A DNA stretch of 64,000 nucleotides from Streptomyces thinghirensis. GTDB taxonomy: Bacteria; Actinomycetota; Actinomycetia; Streptomycetales; Streptomycetaceae. Position 1 is the first letter of the stretch. The number at the start of each line of letters is the position of its first letter. The notes beneath the pieces are model-generated. The model ran no database searches, had not been told where the DNA came from, and saw only the letters and a list, made by a program, of their open reading frames with translations. Both the position numbers and the translations under genes were made by a program. The stretch covers positions 186,001-250,000 of the forward strand of contig JAKFGP010000058.1 in assembly GCA_021502835.1 (NCBI GenBank), read 5' to 3'. This document shows, in pieces, positions 41,933-50,881 of this stretch.

Positions 41933-42639
41933 CTACGCCTTGGGCAGCCCCGCCGTCCCGGCCGCCGTGCGCAGCACGTCCCGGAGCATCTCGGGGGTGA
42001 GACGGCCGGTGAAGGTGTTGCGCTGGCTGACGTGGAAGCAGCCGAAGAGATCCAGGCCGGGCCCCCCCGTGGCGTCCAGCGTGACGTGCGCGCCGTGCGC
42101 GAAGGCGGGGCGGGGGCGGGGCACCGTCCAGCCCGCCCCGGCGAACGCGGGCAGCGCCGCCTGCCAGCCGAAGGCGCCGAGTACCACCACGGCCCGCAGC
42201 GTCGGCCGGAGCAGACCCAGTTCCTGGACGAGCCAGGAACGGCAGGTGTCGCGTTCGGTGGGGGTGGGCTTGTTGGCGGGGGCGCAGTGCACCGGCGAGG
42301 TGACGCGCACGCCGTACAGTTCCAGGCCGTCGTCGGCGGAGACCGCGGGCTGCGAGGCGAGACCCACGTCGTACAACGCCTGGTACAGCACGCCTCCGGA
42401 GCGGTCGCCGGTGAACATCCGGCCGGTGCGGTTGCCGCCGTGGGCCGCGGGGCGAGCCCGACGATCAGCAGACGCGCGTCCGGCGGACCGAAGCCCGGCA
42501 CCGGCCGGCCCCAGTACGTCCAGTCGGCGAAGGCCGCCCGCTTGGTACGGGCCACCTCCTCCCGCCAGTCGACCAGCCTCGGGTAGGCCCGGCACCCCGC
42601 GATCCGCTGGTCGAGTACGGAGAGGCCGCTGGTGTCCAT
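41933..42639 (-). CDS. UdgB-type uracil-DNA glycosylase (family 5)
   Basis: DNA glycosylase of about 235 residues that removes uracil and related bases. Seen: [104 protein letters not shown] and [55 protein letters not shown]. Motif 1 ([14 protein letters not shown]) and motif 2 ([10 protein letters not shown]) are intact. Family members hold a [4Fe-4S] cluster through G-C-R-A-C-P; here the second Cys reads Tyr (TAC). ATG at 42639. One shift near 42445. Confidence 0.9.
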
Positions 42640-42792
42640 ACCTCCACCGTAAGACCACGGGCCCTGGTGCCCGGCCTCGGCCCCCGGCCACGGGCGACCG
42701 CGACAGCGCGCGACAGCGCCGGGTTGCTCCGGAACCGCTTCGACCGCGGAAATAGGAGTCCTCTCGCCCGGCCGAACGGTTAGGGTCGAGCC

Positions 42793-43454
42793 ATGGCTTC
42801 CGAGCATGACGAGGGCAGGAACGGCGGGGCGGCCGACCCACAGGACACCACCGGGGCCAAGGCCGGCACGAAGGCCGCCGACAAGACCGGCGACAAGACC
42901 GACGGCATCGCTGCCGCGACCCTGCCCCTCGGACCCGAAGACCGCCGCCGCGATCGCCGCCGCCGAGGCGGCCGGGCCGCAGAACGGCGGGAGCGTCCGC
43001 GTGGACAGCTGGATCTTGGGCCGTCCGCTCGTCAAGACCCGCTCCTCGGCGCGACCGCCTGCGGGGGCGGCCATGTCCGGGTGAACGGCGAGCGGGTGAA
43101 GCCCGCGTACTCACTGCGCGTCGGAGACGAGTGTGCCTGCGGCACGAGGGCTGGGAACGCGTAGTCGTCGTGAAGCGGCTGATCCGCAAGTGCGTCGGAG
43201 CCCCGGTCGCCGTCCAGTGCTACGTCGACAACTCCCCGCCGCCCCCGCCCCGCGAGGCCGTCGCCCCGGCCGGCATCCGCGATCATGCGCCGGCCGTCCC
43301 ACCAAGCGGGACCGTCGCGAGCTGGAACGCCTGCGCGGGCTGGAGGGCCTGGAGCCAGGCCCGGCGGGATGCCGAGAACAGGCCCTGAACGCCCGCACCG
43401 GCCGCGCTGGTCAGACCCGCCCGCGGCAGGCCAGCCGGAGCAGTTCCTCGCTAG
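42793..43454 (+). CDS. S4-domain RNA-binding protein (Hsp15-like)
   Basis: About 220 residues. An acidic/Lys-rich N-terminal extension ([36 protein letters not shown]) precedes an S4 RNA-binding domain: SVRVDSWI.., [33 protein letters not shown] and, after a shift near 43127, [40 protein letters not shown]. The tail contains [18 protein letters not shown]. Related Hsp15/HslR proteins rescue stalled 50S subunits with nascent chains. ATG at 42793. Shifts also near 42925, 43025, 43285 and 43345. The stop is set at TAG 43452-43454 but is uncertain. Confidence 0.85.
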
Positions 43455-43872
43455 TGCCCCCGGCGGGCCCAGGCGATGACCAGCAGCGGTACCAGCAGGA
43501 TGAGCGGTGTCGCGGCGTTCTCTCCGTCGAAGTAGGTGAGCTGGACGACGAACGCGCCCACCATCAGCGCGCTCAGGGCCGTCGCCGCCGCCGACTGCAG
43601 CGCCGGAATGAACAGGGCGATCGCCCCGGCCAGTTCGAGGACGCCGATGGCGTACATGCCCGCGTTGCCCCAGCCCATCTCGGCGAAGGAGTCCGCCGCC
43701 GAGGAGTGCGCGACCAGCTTAGGCGCGGCGCTCGCGACGGCGAAGAACAGCGCGAGCAGCACCTGCACCGCCCGCAGGGCGATCCGGGCGCCGCGCCCCC
43801 CGGGTCGACCTGGCGAGGTCCGGCGGAGGGCGCGGAGATGGAGGAAGCAGTGGCGGCGGTGGTCTCGGACAT
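43451..43872 (-). CDS. DoxX-family membrane protein
   Basis: About 140 residues with four membrane helices: ALRAVQVLLALFFAVASAAP, NAGMYAIGVLELAGAIALFI, AAATALSALMVGAFVVQLTY and [18 protein letters not shown]. The helix pattern with K-L in the first helix (PKLVAHSSAADSFAEMGWG) is that of DoxX/DoxD-like proteins, which sit in thiol or redox membrane complexes; the exact role is unknown. ATG at 43872 with AGGAG six bases ahead. One shift near 43795. It overlaps the S4 gene end to end by the shared CTAG. Confidence 0.88.
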
Positions 43873-43939
43873 GAAGGTCTCCTTGAGCTGAGCGGTCCGT
43901 GATGCAGTCAGGTATTCAGACCGCCCGCCCGCCCGGAAC

Positions 43940-44656
43940 TCATCGCCGATGCTCTACCTCCGGGCCACGGGAATCGCCCCTCACCCACGTCCCGTCGTCG
44001 GTCAGATACCGGTCCACGCCGAGTCCCGCCTCCCCAGGGCCTCCTCGAACTGTTCCTTGGTCAGCGGCCGGGCCCGGAACGTCTGTGTCCATACCGCGTC
44101 CGGGAATCTCGTACTCCGCGTGCACCGCGTTGACCTGCCGTCCCCGACCGGCTCCGACGACACGATGCGCACGGTGAAGCCGCTGGGGTCCGTCTCGCTC
44201 ACGCGGCAGGTTCGTGTGGCAGTCCTCGCCCTCCCGTTGGATCAGTACACAGCCGTCCTCCGCGACGTGCCGGGCACAGGTGCGCAGCAGCCCGCTGCTC
44301 ACCTCGGCGTCCCCGGTGTGCACGAGGAACGACGCCAGCATCACCACGTCGAAGCTCTCGCCCAGGTCCAAGTCCTCGATCGGGCCGCATATCGTCCGCG
44401 CCCCGCGCACGTGCTCCAGCATCTCGGCGGACTCGTCCACCGCGGTCACGGCGAACCCCCGCTCCAGCAGCGGATGGGTCATGCGCCCCACACCACTGCC
44501 CAGCTCCAGGATGCGCGCCCCTCGGGGCACGGCGGCGGCGACGATGTCGGGCTTGGCTCCGGCGGGCAGCCTCGAATAGAGCTCGACCGCGCAGCCGTCG
44601 GGCGTGATGGCTCCGGGTCCCGTCCCCTGGTGTCCCTCTCGCATTTTCAGCTCCAT
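43940..44656 (-). CDS. Class I SAM-dependent methyltransferase
   Basis: About 238 residues. Seen: CAVELYSRLPAGAKPDIVAA, motif I in RILELGSGVGRMTHPLLERG, FAVTAVDESAEMLEHVRGAR with the acidic residue that holds the SAM ribose, GPIEDLDLGESFDVVMLASF LVHTGD, EDGCVLIQREGEDCHTNLPR, then the C-terminal beta part (TDPSGFTVRIVSSEPVGDGR, VWTQTFRARPLTKEQFEEAL) and the ending YLTDDGTWVRGDSRGPEVEH. ATG at 44656, with a second at 44644. Shifts near 44200, 44150, 44090 and 44045. Substrate unknown. Confidence 0.87.
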   Translation of the reverse strand: MELKMREGHQGTGPGAITPDGCAVELYSRLPAGAKPDIVAAAVPRGARILELGSGVGRMTHPLLERGFAVTAVDESAEMLEHVRGARTICGPIEDLDLGESFDVVMLASFLVHTGDAEVSSGLLRTCARHVAEDGCVLIQREGEDCHTNLPRERDGPQRLHRAHRVVGAGRGRQVNAVHAEYEIPGRGMDTDVPGPAADQGTVRGGPGEAGLGVDRYLTDDGTWVRGDSRGPEVEHRR

Positions 44657-44735
44657 GCCCGTCCAACGGGCCGCCCCCGCACACCCGTTCCCACTCCGGC
44701 ACCGGTTCACCCGACCGAGTGAACGGGGCCCACCG

Positions 44736-45663
44736 TCAGAACGGGAACCAGCCGTGCCCGATGTACCAGTGGCCGCCCGCGCGCAGGTGGTCCCCGACGG
44801 CCCGTTCCAGCGAGGTGCGCCGCGGCAGCCCCTCGACCGGCAGGCAGGGGTTCCCGAAGACGAAGCGGACAGGTTCCTCGTCGGCGGGCTCGGTGTCCTG
44901 AGCCGCCCGGAAGCGTTCCTGGAACCGGACGATGTTGGAGTCGGCCGCCAGGTACCGCTTCAGCCGCGGGTCGAGGAGCCAGGAGTGGCACGTCGCGGCA
45001 CGGTACGGCTCCTCGGGAAAGTGCCGGCGGAAGAACTCCCTGGCCAGGCCGAGCGAGCGGTCGCAGGCGGCCGGTGTCAGCGGCCCGCGGTAGTCGGGGA
45101 CGTGCAGGTTCAGCAGGGCTCGCCCGGCACCGCGTCCATCCCGGCCGACCGCAATACCGGCGCGGTGCGCTGCCCGATCGTGGCTCGTTCGAACTGCAAC
45201 CGCCCCAGCTGGTACAGCTCTCCCCGGAAGTGGTGCACCAGCCACCGCGGGCCCGCACCCCGCCCGTACCGTGCCGTCTGCGGTGGCTCGCCATGTTCCG
45301 TCCCAGGTCGGCGAGGGTGTGCCGGGTGGTCTCGGCCGGGATGCCGCGCTCCCGGTGGTAGGCGCGGGTGTACGGCAGCGCCGCGACGAACACGTACGCG
45401 GCGAAGTACCTGCCCAGCGCCCGAGGAGCCTCGGCCAGCCCCTCCCCGAAGCGCCGCATGTGCTCCGGGTCCGCGCGCCGGTTCCCCGAGGTCCCGCACC
45501 AGCTCCTGGACACACTCCTCCAGCAGCCGCACCGTTCCGGCATCGCGTGTCACCCGCCGCGCAGCCCCACCAGTGCGTTGATGTCCTCGTGCGGGACCGC
45601 CAGGTCGAGCAGTACGTCGGGCAGGTCGTCGGCCTCCGGCAGGGCGGGGCGGTTCTGTGGCAC
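44736..45663 (-). CDS. Acyltransferase-like protein (DUF5596 plus GNAT_C type)
   Basis: About 310 residues, a two-domain protein widespread in Streptomyces. N-terminal half: ALPEADDLPDVLLDLAVPHE DINALVGLRG, VRLLEECVQELVRDLG, HMRRFGEGLAEAPRALGRYF AAYVFVAALPYTRAYHRERG, ETTRHTLADLGRNMASHRRR. C-terminal half like GNAT_C: GWLVHHFRGELYQLGRLQFE, LNLHVPDYRGPLTPAACDRS, FPEEPYRAATCHSWLLDPRL KRYLAADSNIVRFQERF, RFVFGNP, GHWYIGHGWFPF. GTG at 45663 with GGGGAG seven bases ahead. Shifts near 45545, 45485, 45265, 45230 and 45118. The reaction is unknown. Confidence 0.8.
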
Positions 45664-45793
45664 GGCTCGTCTCCCCTCGTCGTCTCCCGGAGTACGTTTT
45701 CCACAAGATTGGTGATCCGATGCGTACCGGGAACGGCCGCGTTCGCGCTGGCGGGGTGACCGGGAGAGGCCGTCGCCGCCGAGGAGCTGACCG

Positions 45794-46192
45794 TCAGGAG
45801 TCGAACCGCGCCTGCTGCAGATATTCCGGATTCGGGTCCAGAGCCGCCGCCAGCCGGAAGTGCCGCCGGGCCTGGTCGGGGCAGCCACGGCGCTCATAGG
45901 TGCGGGCGAGTGCGAAGTGCGCGAACGCGTTGTCCGGCTCACGCTCCAGGACGATGGTGAACTCCAGCTCGGCCGCTCTCAGTTGTGCCGCCGCGAAGAA
46001 GGCACGCGCGCGCAGCAACCGAGCGGAGGTGCTCTCCGGATGCGCGGCGATGACCCCGTCGAGCAGTTTCACCGCGCCCCGCGGGTCCCGCGCCGCGAGC
46101 AGTCGCTCGGCGGCACGGAAGTCGATGACATCCGTCTCCGAGTACGTCCGGTCGAACCGCTGGTCTCGGGCACGGCGGAGTCCTTCCCTCAC
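45794..46192 (-). CDS. TPR-repeat protein
   Basis: About 132 residues, uninterrupted. Three tetratricopeptide helices pairs can be counted: [95 protein letters not shown]. No signal peptide or membrane part, so it is a small cytosolic adaptor. Start at the GTG 46192 ([11 protein letters not shown]); an in-frame TTG at 46204 is possible but neither has a good ribosome binding site. It follows coaE on the same strand. Partner unknown. Confidence 0.88.
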   Translation of the reverse strand: MREGLRRARDQRFDRTYSETDVIDFRAAERLLAARDPRGAVKLLDGVIAAHPESTSARLLRARAFFAAAQLRAAELEFTIVLEREPDNAFAHFALARTYERRGCPDQARRHFRLAAALDPNPEYLQQARFDS

Positions 46193-46273
46193 TGAAAGGA
46201 TCAACGCCCGCGCGGGGACCGCTATTCCTGGGACGGGAGGGGCGACCGGAGCGTTGAGGAGGCGCCAGGGCGC

Positions 46274-46874
46274 TCAGCGCGGCGCGTGCGCCTTGCGGGT
46301 CAGCTCGGCCCACACCTCTGCCACGCGGCGCCGCAGCTCGTCCAGCGGTACGTCGTTGTCGACGACCACGTCCGCGATCTCCCGGCGCTGCTCGCGCGTG
46401 GCCTGGGCGGCCATCCGCGCGCGTGCGTCCTGCTCGGTCATGCCGCGCAGCCGTACCAGGCGGTCGAGCTGGGTGGCGGGCTCGGCGTCCACGACGACCA
46501 CGAGGTCGTACAGCGGTGCCATGCCGTTCTCCGTGAGCAGCGGAACGCTCGTGGACGACGACGGCGTCCTCGGCGGCCTCTTCTAGGGCGCGGGACCGGT
46601 CGGCGACCAGGGGGTGCACGATCGAGTTCAGCGCGGCCAGCTTCCGGGTCGGCGAACACGATGGAACCGAGTTTCGGCCGGTCCAGGCTGCCGTCCTCGG
46701 AGGTACGTCCTCGCCGAACGCCTCCACGACCGCCGCGAGCCCCAGAGTACCCGGCGCGACGACCTCGCGCGCGATCCGGTCCGCGTCGATCAGTACGGCG
46801 CCGTGCTCGACGAGCAGCCGCGACACCTCGCTCTTGCCGGCGCCGATCCCGCCGGTCAGGCCCACCTTCAGCAT
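46274..46874 (-). CDS. coaE: Dephospho-CoA kinase
   Basis: Last enzyme of coenzyme A synthesis: phosphorylates the 3'-hydroxyl of dephospho-CoA. About 200 residues. Seen: [20 protein letters not shown] with the P-loop, [74 protein letters not shown] and [32 protein letters not shown] at 46874. Shifts near 46700, 46650 and 46550. It lies 36 bp after the PAC2 gene and before the TPR gene, probably one transcript. Being essential, its broken frame is strong evidence for sequence errors. Confidence 0.95.
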
Positions 46875-46909
46875 GAGCGGAAGCCTAGGGCCTGCCGGTG
46901 ACGGGCTTC

Positions 46910-47893
46910 CTACCGGGCGGCCCCTGACGGGCCGGGCCGGGAGCGTCCGCCGTCGCCCTCCCGCTCCGCCAGGAACCGTTCGAACTCGCGGCCGATCTCG
47001 TCCGCCGACGGGATCTCCACGGGCTCGGCGAGCATGTTGCCGCGGTCTCGGCGCCCGCGGCCGCGTCGTACTGGTGCTCCAGGCCCTGGATGAGGGCGGT
47101 GAGTTCCTCGTCGCCCTCCTGGATCTGCCGGTCGATCTCCGTCTGGGTGCGGAGAGCGTCGGCGTGCAGGGAGTGCAGCGATGCCCGGCAGGACCAGGCC
47201 GGTCGCCGCGTGGGGATCGCCTCCAGGACGGTCAGCGCCGCGTCCGGGTACGGGGAGCGGGCGATGTAGTGCGGGACGTGCGCGGCCACGCCCAGCACCC
47301 GTGGCCGGCCTGCAGGAGCCGGTACTCGACGAGGCCCCGGCGCTGCCGGGGACCCGCGCCTCCTCGAAGGTTATGCTGTGGCCCGGCACCAGGTCGGCGC
47401 GGTTGCCGTGCGGGTGATGCCGACGGGGCGGTGTGCGGGACGCCCATGGGGGATGCCGTGGAAGTTGACCGCGAGGCGGACACCGAGCCGTTCGACGATC
47501 TGCCGCACGGCCGCGGGCGAAGTCGCTCCCACTCGACGTCCGGTTCGGGGCCCGATACAGCAGGAACGGGGCCCCGGTGGCGTCCTCGACGACCCGCACC
47601 TCGATGGCGGGTTCCTCGTAGTCCGTCCAGGTGTCCCGCTTGAAGGTCACCGGGGCAGTGGCCGGCGTGCTCGGTAGTCCACGAGCCGGTCGTGGTCGTC
47701 GAAGCGGGCGACGACCTGGTGAGGCAGCGAGTCGAGCACCCGGTCGACGATCTGGTCGCCGGTCTCGCCGGCGTCGATGTAGCCGTCGAAGTGGTAGAGC
47801 ATGATCAGTCCCGCCGACTCCTGGGCGAGTGCCATGTCGACGACGGCCAAGCCCTTCGGCTCCCATGCGTGCAAACTCCTGCGGATCAAGCAC
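46910..47893 (-). CDS. PAC2-family (proteasome assembly chaperone-like) protein
   Basis: About 325 residues. Seen: [184 protein letters not shown]. The PAC2 domain of archaeal and actinobacterial proteins resembles proteasome assembly factors, but the bacterial role is not settled. GTG at 47893 with GAGGGGAG nine bases ahead. Shifts near 47850, 47660, 47545, 47515, 47440, 47320 and 47040. Confidence 0.88.
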   Translation of the reverse strand: MLDPQEFARMGAEGLGRRRHGTRPGVGGTDHALPLRRLHRRRRDRRPDRRPGARLAASPGRRPLRRPRPARGLPSTPATAPVTFKRDTWTDYEEPAIEVRVVEDATGAPFLLYRAPNRTSSGSDFARGRAADRRTARCPPRGQLPRHPPWASRTPPRRHHPHGNRADLVPGHSITFEEARVPGSAGASSSTGSCRPATGAGRGRARPALHRPLPVPGRGADRPGGDPHAATGLVLPGIAALPARRRSPHPDGDRPADPGGRRGTHRPHPGPGAPVRRGRGRRDRGNMLAEPVEIPSADEIGREFERFLAEREGDGGRSRPGPSGAAR

Positions 47894-47995
47894 AGTGACC
47901 GCTCCCCTCCTGGTGTTCGTACTGCACAACACGGGGCCCTCGGCTCGGGCATTCCCCGTCCGCGCTCCCCGCCCGGCGTCGCCGAATCGCGCTGA

Positions 47996-48025
47996 GGGCC
48001 CGCACCCCGGGAAGGGTGCGGGCTC
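47996..48025 (-). terminator. rpsA terminator
   Basis: A 10-bp perfect stem GCCCGCACCC/GGGTGCGGGC (47998-48007 with 48014-48023), extendable by two weaker pairs, closes a 6-base loop five bases past the corrected rpsA stop. It separates rpsA from the PAC2-coaE group. Confidence 0.8.
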
Positions 48026-48029
48026 CGGT

Positions 48030-49604
48030 TCACGAGCTAACGCTGATGAGGAGCTTCTGCTCAGCCTGCGTTCTGCCTTCTGGCTGAAGGCCAGCTTCTC
48101 GCGCAGTGCGGCCAGCGCCTTGTCCGACGCCAGGGCGCCGGAGTTGTCGCCGCCCTCGGAGGAGTACGAGCCACCGCCGCCGCCACCGCCGGTGGAAGCG
48201 GCCGGAGCTGCACCCGCGTGTAAACGATTACCCTCGGCAGCGGCCTCTCGTCCGCCTCGCGGGACTTGATGACCTGCGCCTGCTGCTGCCGAAGTGCTGC
48301 TGCGCCTCGGCGTACTGGGTCTCCCACGCCTCGCGCTGGGGTCTCGTAGCCCTCGAGCCAGTCGTTGGTCTCGGTCGAAGCCCTCGGGGTAGATGTAGTT
48401 GTCCTGGTCGTCGTAGGACGCGGCCATGCCGTCAGGGTCGGGTCGAACTCGACTGTCGACGGGTCGGCACCGAAGGCCTCGTTGGCCTGCTTCAGCGAGA
48501 GGCCGATGCGGCGGCGCTCGAGGTCGATGTCGATGACCTTGACGAAGATCCCGTCGTTGACCTGGACGACCTTGCTCCGGGATCTCCACGTGGCGCTCGG
48601 CCAGCTCGGAGATGTGGACCAGACCCTCGATGCCCTCGTCCACGCGGACGAACGCACCGAACGGCACCAGCTTCGTACCTTGCCGGGCACGACCTGGCCG
48701 ATCTGGTGGGTGCGGGCGAATTGCTGCCACGGGTTTTCCTGGGTCGCCTTCAGCGACAGGGAGACGCGCTCGCGGTCCATGTCCACGTCGAGGACCTCGA
48801 CGGTGACTTCGGCCGACCTCGACAACCTCGGACGGGTGGTCGATGTGCTTCCAGGAGAGCTCGGAGACGTGGATTCAGACCGCCGACCTTCTTTCGCCAC
48901 CCAGGTCCACGAAGGCACCGAAGCTGGACGATCGAGGAGACGACGCCGGAACGGACCTGACCCCTCTGGAGGGTCGAGTGAGAACGTCTGGCGGACCTCG
49001 GACTGGGTCTGTTCCCAGCCAGGCGCGGCGGGACAGGACCACTTGTTGCGGTTCTTGTCCAGCCGGACGATCTTCGCCTCGAGCCTCCTTGCTCCACGTA
49101 GGGCTGGAGGTCGCGGACACGGCGCATCTCGACCAGGGAGGCCGGGAGTGAAGCCGCGGAGGCCGATGTCGAGGATGAGACCACCCTTGACGACCTCGAT
49201 GACGGTACCGGTGACGATGCCGTGTCCTCTTCCTTGATCTCTCGATGGTGCCCCAGGCACGCTCGTACTGAGCGCGCTTCTTCGAGAGGATCAGGCGGCC
49301 TTCCTTGTCCTCCTCCTTCTGGAGAACAAGGGCCTCGATCTCGTCACCGACGGCGACGACCTTCGTTGGGGTCGACGTCGGCTTGATCGAGAGCTCGCGG
49401 CTCGGGATGACACCTTCGGTCTTGTAACCGATGTCGAGCAGGACCTCGTCCCGGTCGACCTTTCATCGATGACGCCGTCGACGATGTCGCCGTCGTTGAA
49501 GTACTGATCGCTCGTCGATCGCGGCGAGGAAGGCTTCCTCGTTACCGATGTCGTTGACCGCAAATCTGCGGGTGGTGGCGGTGGTCTCGGGTGCTGCTCG
49601 TCAT
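48030..49604 (-). CDS. rpsA: 30S ribosomal protein S1
   Basis: mRNA-binding ribosomal protein of about 500 residues with four S1 RNA-binding repeats. Fragments in order: [10 protein letters not shown] at the N-terminus, [168 protein letters not shown]. The C-terminal tail is Gly/Ser/Glu-rich. ATG at 49604 (MTSSTE..) with a poor ribosome binding site, usual for S1. The corrected end QKLLISVSS then TGA at 48030-48032. More than twelve shifts make this the most damaged gene of the window. Confidence 0.96.
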
Positions 49605-49799
49605 GTGGGAAAGGGTTCTCGGGTACGGACACTTGAAGTCGTAGGTACTGCTAGCCGAGCCCGTCTCGCCCTGCAGAAGCCGGACAGCCAAGGAAGCGTC
49701 ACCGAAACCAGGGGTGACACTCGAGAACCGAGGGGACATACAACAGATGCGAGCGCGACCTGCTACGTCTGAGGTGCGCAGGCCCGCAGCGCAACTTGT
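49605..49799 (-). other. rpsA leader (5' untranslated region)
   Basis: About 190 nt lie between the predicted transcription start (near 49793) and the rpsA ATG. No other gene fits here. A long leader suits S1, whose translation is self-regulated in other bacteria. No alignment to a known leader element was possible. Confidence 0.5.
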
Positions 49800-49828
49800 A
49801 GCATACGGGGGCAGCCGGGCAGGGTCAA
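49800..49828 (-). promoter_or_regulatory. Near-consensus promoter of rpsA
   Basis: On the minus strand TTGACC (49823-49828), exactly 17 bases, then TATGCT (49800-49805). This matches the HrdB-type vegetative consensus closely and points at rpsA. The divergent methyltransferase gene starts about 150 bp away; nothing else is seen between. Confidence 0.8.
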
Positions 49829-49975
49829 TGCGCGAAGCCGCACACCCGGGGCAGATCGTCGCATACCCGGCACAAAGCCGTCTTCCCGAGGCCACGCGGG
49901 CCCACAGAGGCCCCTTTGTGACACACGCGGGACCGGCTGCGTGAAGAGCCGCAGACTAGCGGGCCGAGGGAGCCG

Positions 49976-50809
49976 GTCATCCAAGAGCCCGAAGCGTCCG
50001 AGGGTGTCCGAAGCCACAGGGGTGGAGCCCGGAGGCCACCCGGGCGTGCCGCTGGTGTCACGGAGAGCTCCCGCGCCAACCGTGGCTGGTGGGACCGGAA
50101 CGCGGACGAGTACCAGGTCGAGCATGGCACCTTCCTCGGCGACGACCGCTTCGTGTGGTGTCCGGAGGGCCTGGACGAGGTGGAGGCCGAGCTGCTCGGC
50201 CCGGTGGAGGATCTGAAGGGCAAGGACGTACTGGAGATCGGCGCCGGCGCCGCCCAGTGCTCGCGCTGGCTGACCGCCCAGGGTGCCCGTCCGGTGGCCC
50301 TGGACCTCCCACCGCCAGCTCCAGCACGCCCTGCGCATCGGCGGCTCGTTCCCCTGTCTGCGCCGACGCGACCATGCTGCCCTTCGCGGACGGCTCCTAC
50401 GACCTGGCGTGCTCGGCGTACGGGACGCTGCCCTTCGTCGCCGACCCGCGGCTGGTGCTGCGGGAGGTGCGCCGGTGCTGCGGTCCGGCGGCCGCTTCGT
50501 CTTCTCCGTCACGCACCCGCTGCGCTGGGCGCTCCCGGACGAGCCGGGCCCCGAGGCTGACGGTGTCCTCCTCCTACTTCGACCGCACGCCGTACGTCGA
50601 GCAGGATTGACGAGGGCCGCGCGGTGTACGTCGAGCACCACAGGACGCTCGGCGACCGGGTCCGGGACGTGGTGACGTCGGGGTTCCGGCTGGTGGACCT
50701 CGTGGAGCCGGAGTGGCCGGACTGGAACACGTCCGAGTGGGGCGGCTGGTCGCCGCTGCAGGGCCACCTGATCCCGGGGACGGCGATCTTCGTGTGCGAG
50801 CGCGACTGA
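49976..50809 (+). CDS. Class I SAM-dependent methyltransferase
   Basis: About 278 residues. After a Glu/Arg-rich lead-in comes SSRANRGWWDRNADEYQVEH, GTFLGDDRFVWCPEGLDEVE, motif I VLEIGAGAAQCSRWLTAQGA, RPVALDL, LPFADGSYDLACSAYGTLPF VADPRLVLREVRR, GGRFVFSVTHPLRWALPDEP and the C-terminal VYVEHHRTLGDRVRDVVTSG FRLVDLVEPEWPDWN. The N-terminus is uncertain: the fitting frame reads IQEPEASEGVRSH from about 49979, but no start codon stands there, so an error probably hides it. TGA 50807-50809. Shifts near 50310, 50365, 50478, 50560 and 50606. It is followed by hrpB on the same strand. Confidence 0.87.
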
Positions 50810-50881
50810 GCCGCACCCGCTTCTGTCGCGTATGCACGCGCGCGTGGAGGCTCGTCCCGCCGGCGGTACGACACTGGGGGC

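Noticed and set aside
48030..48062. Myc-tag-like peptide EQKLL at the end of S1
   Set aside because: Only a few residues match and the sequence is the natural end of rpsA; there is no sign of engineered DNA.
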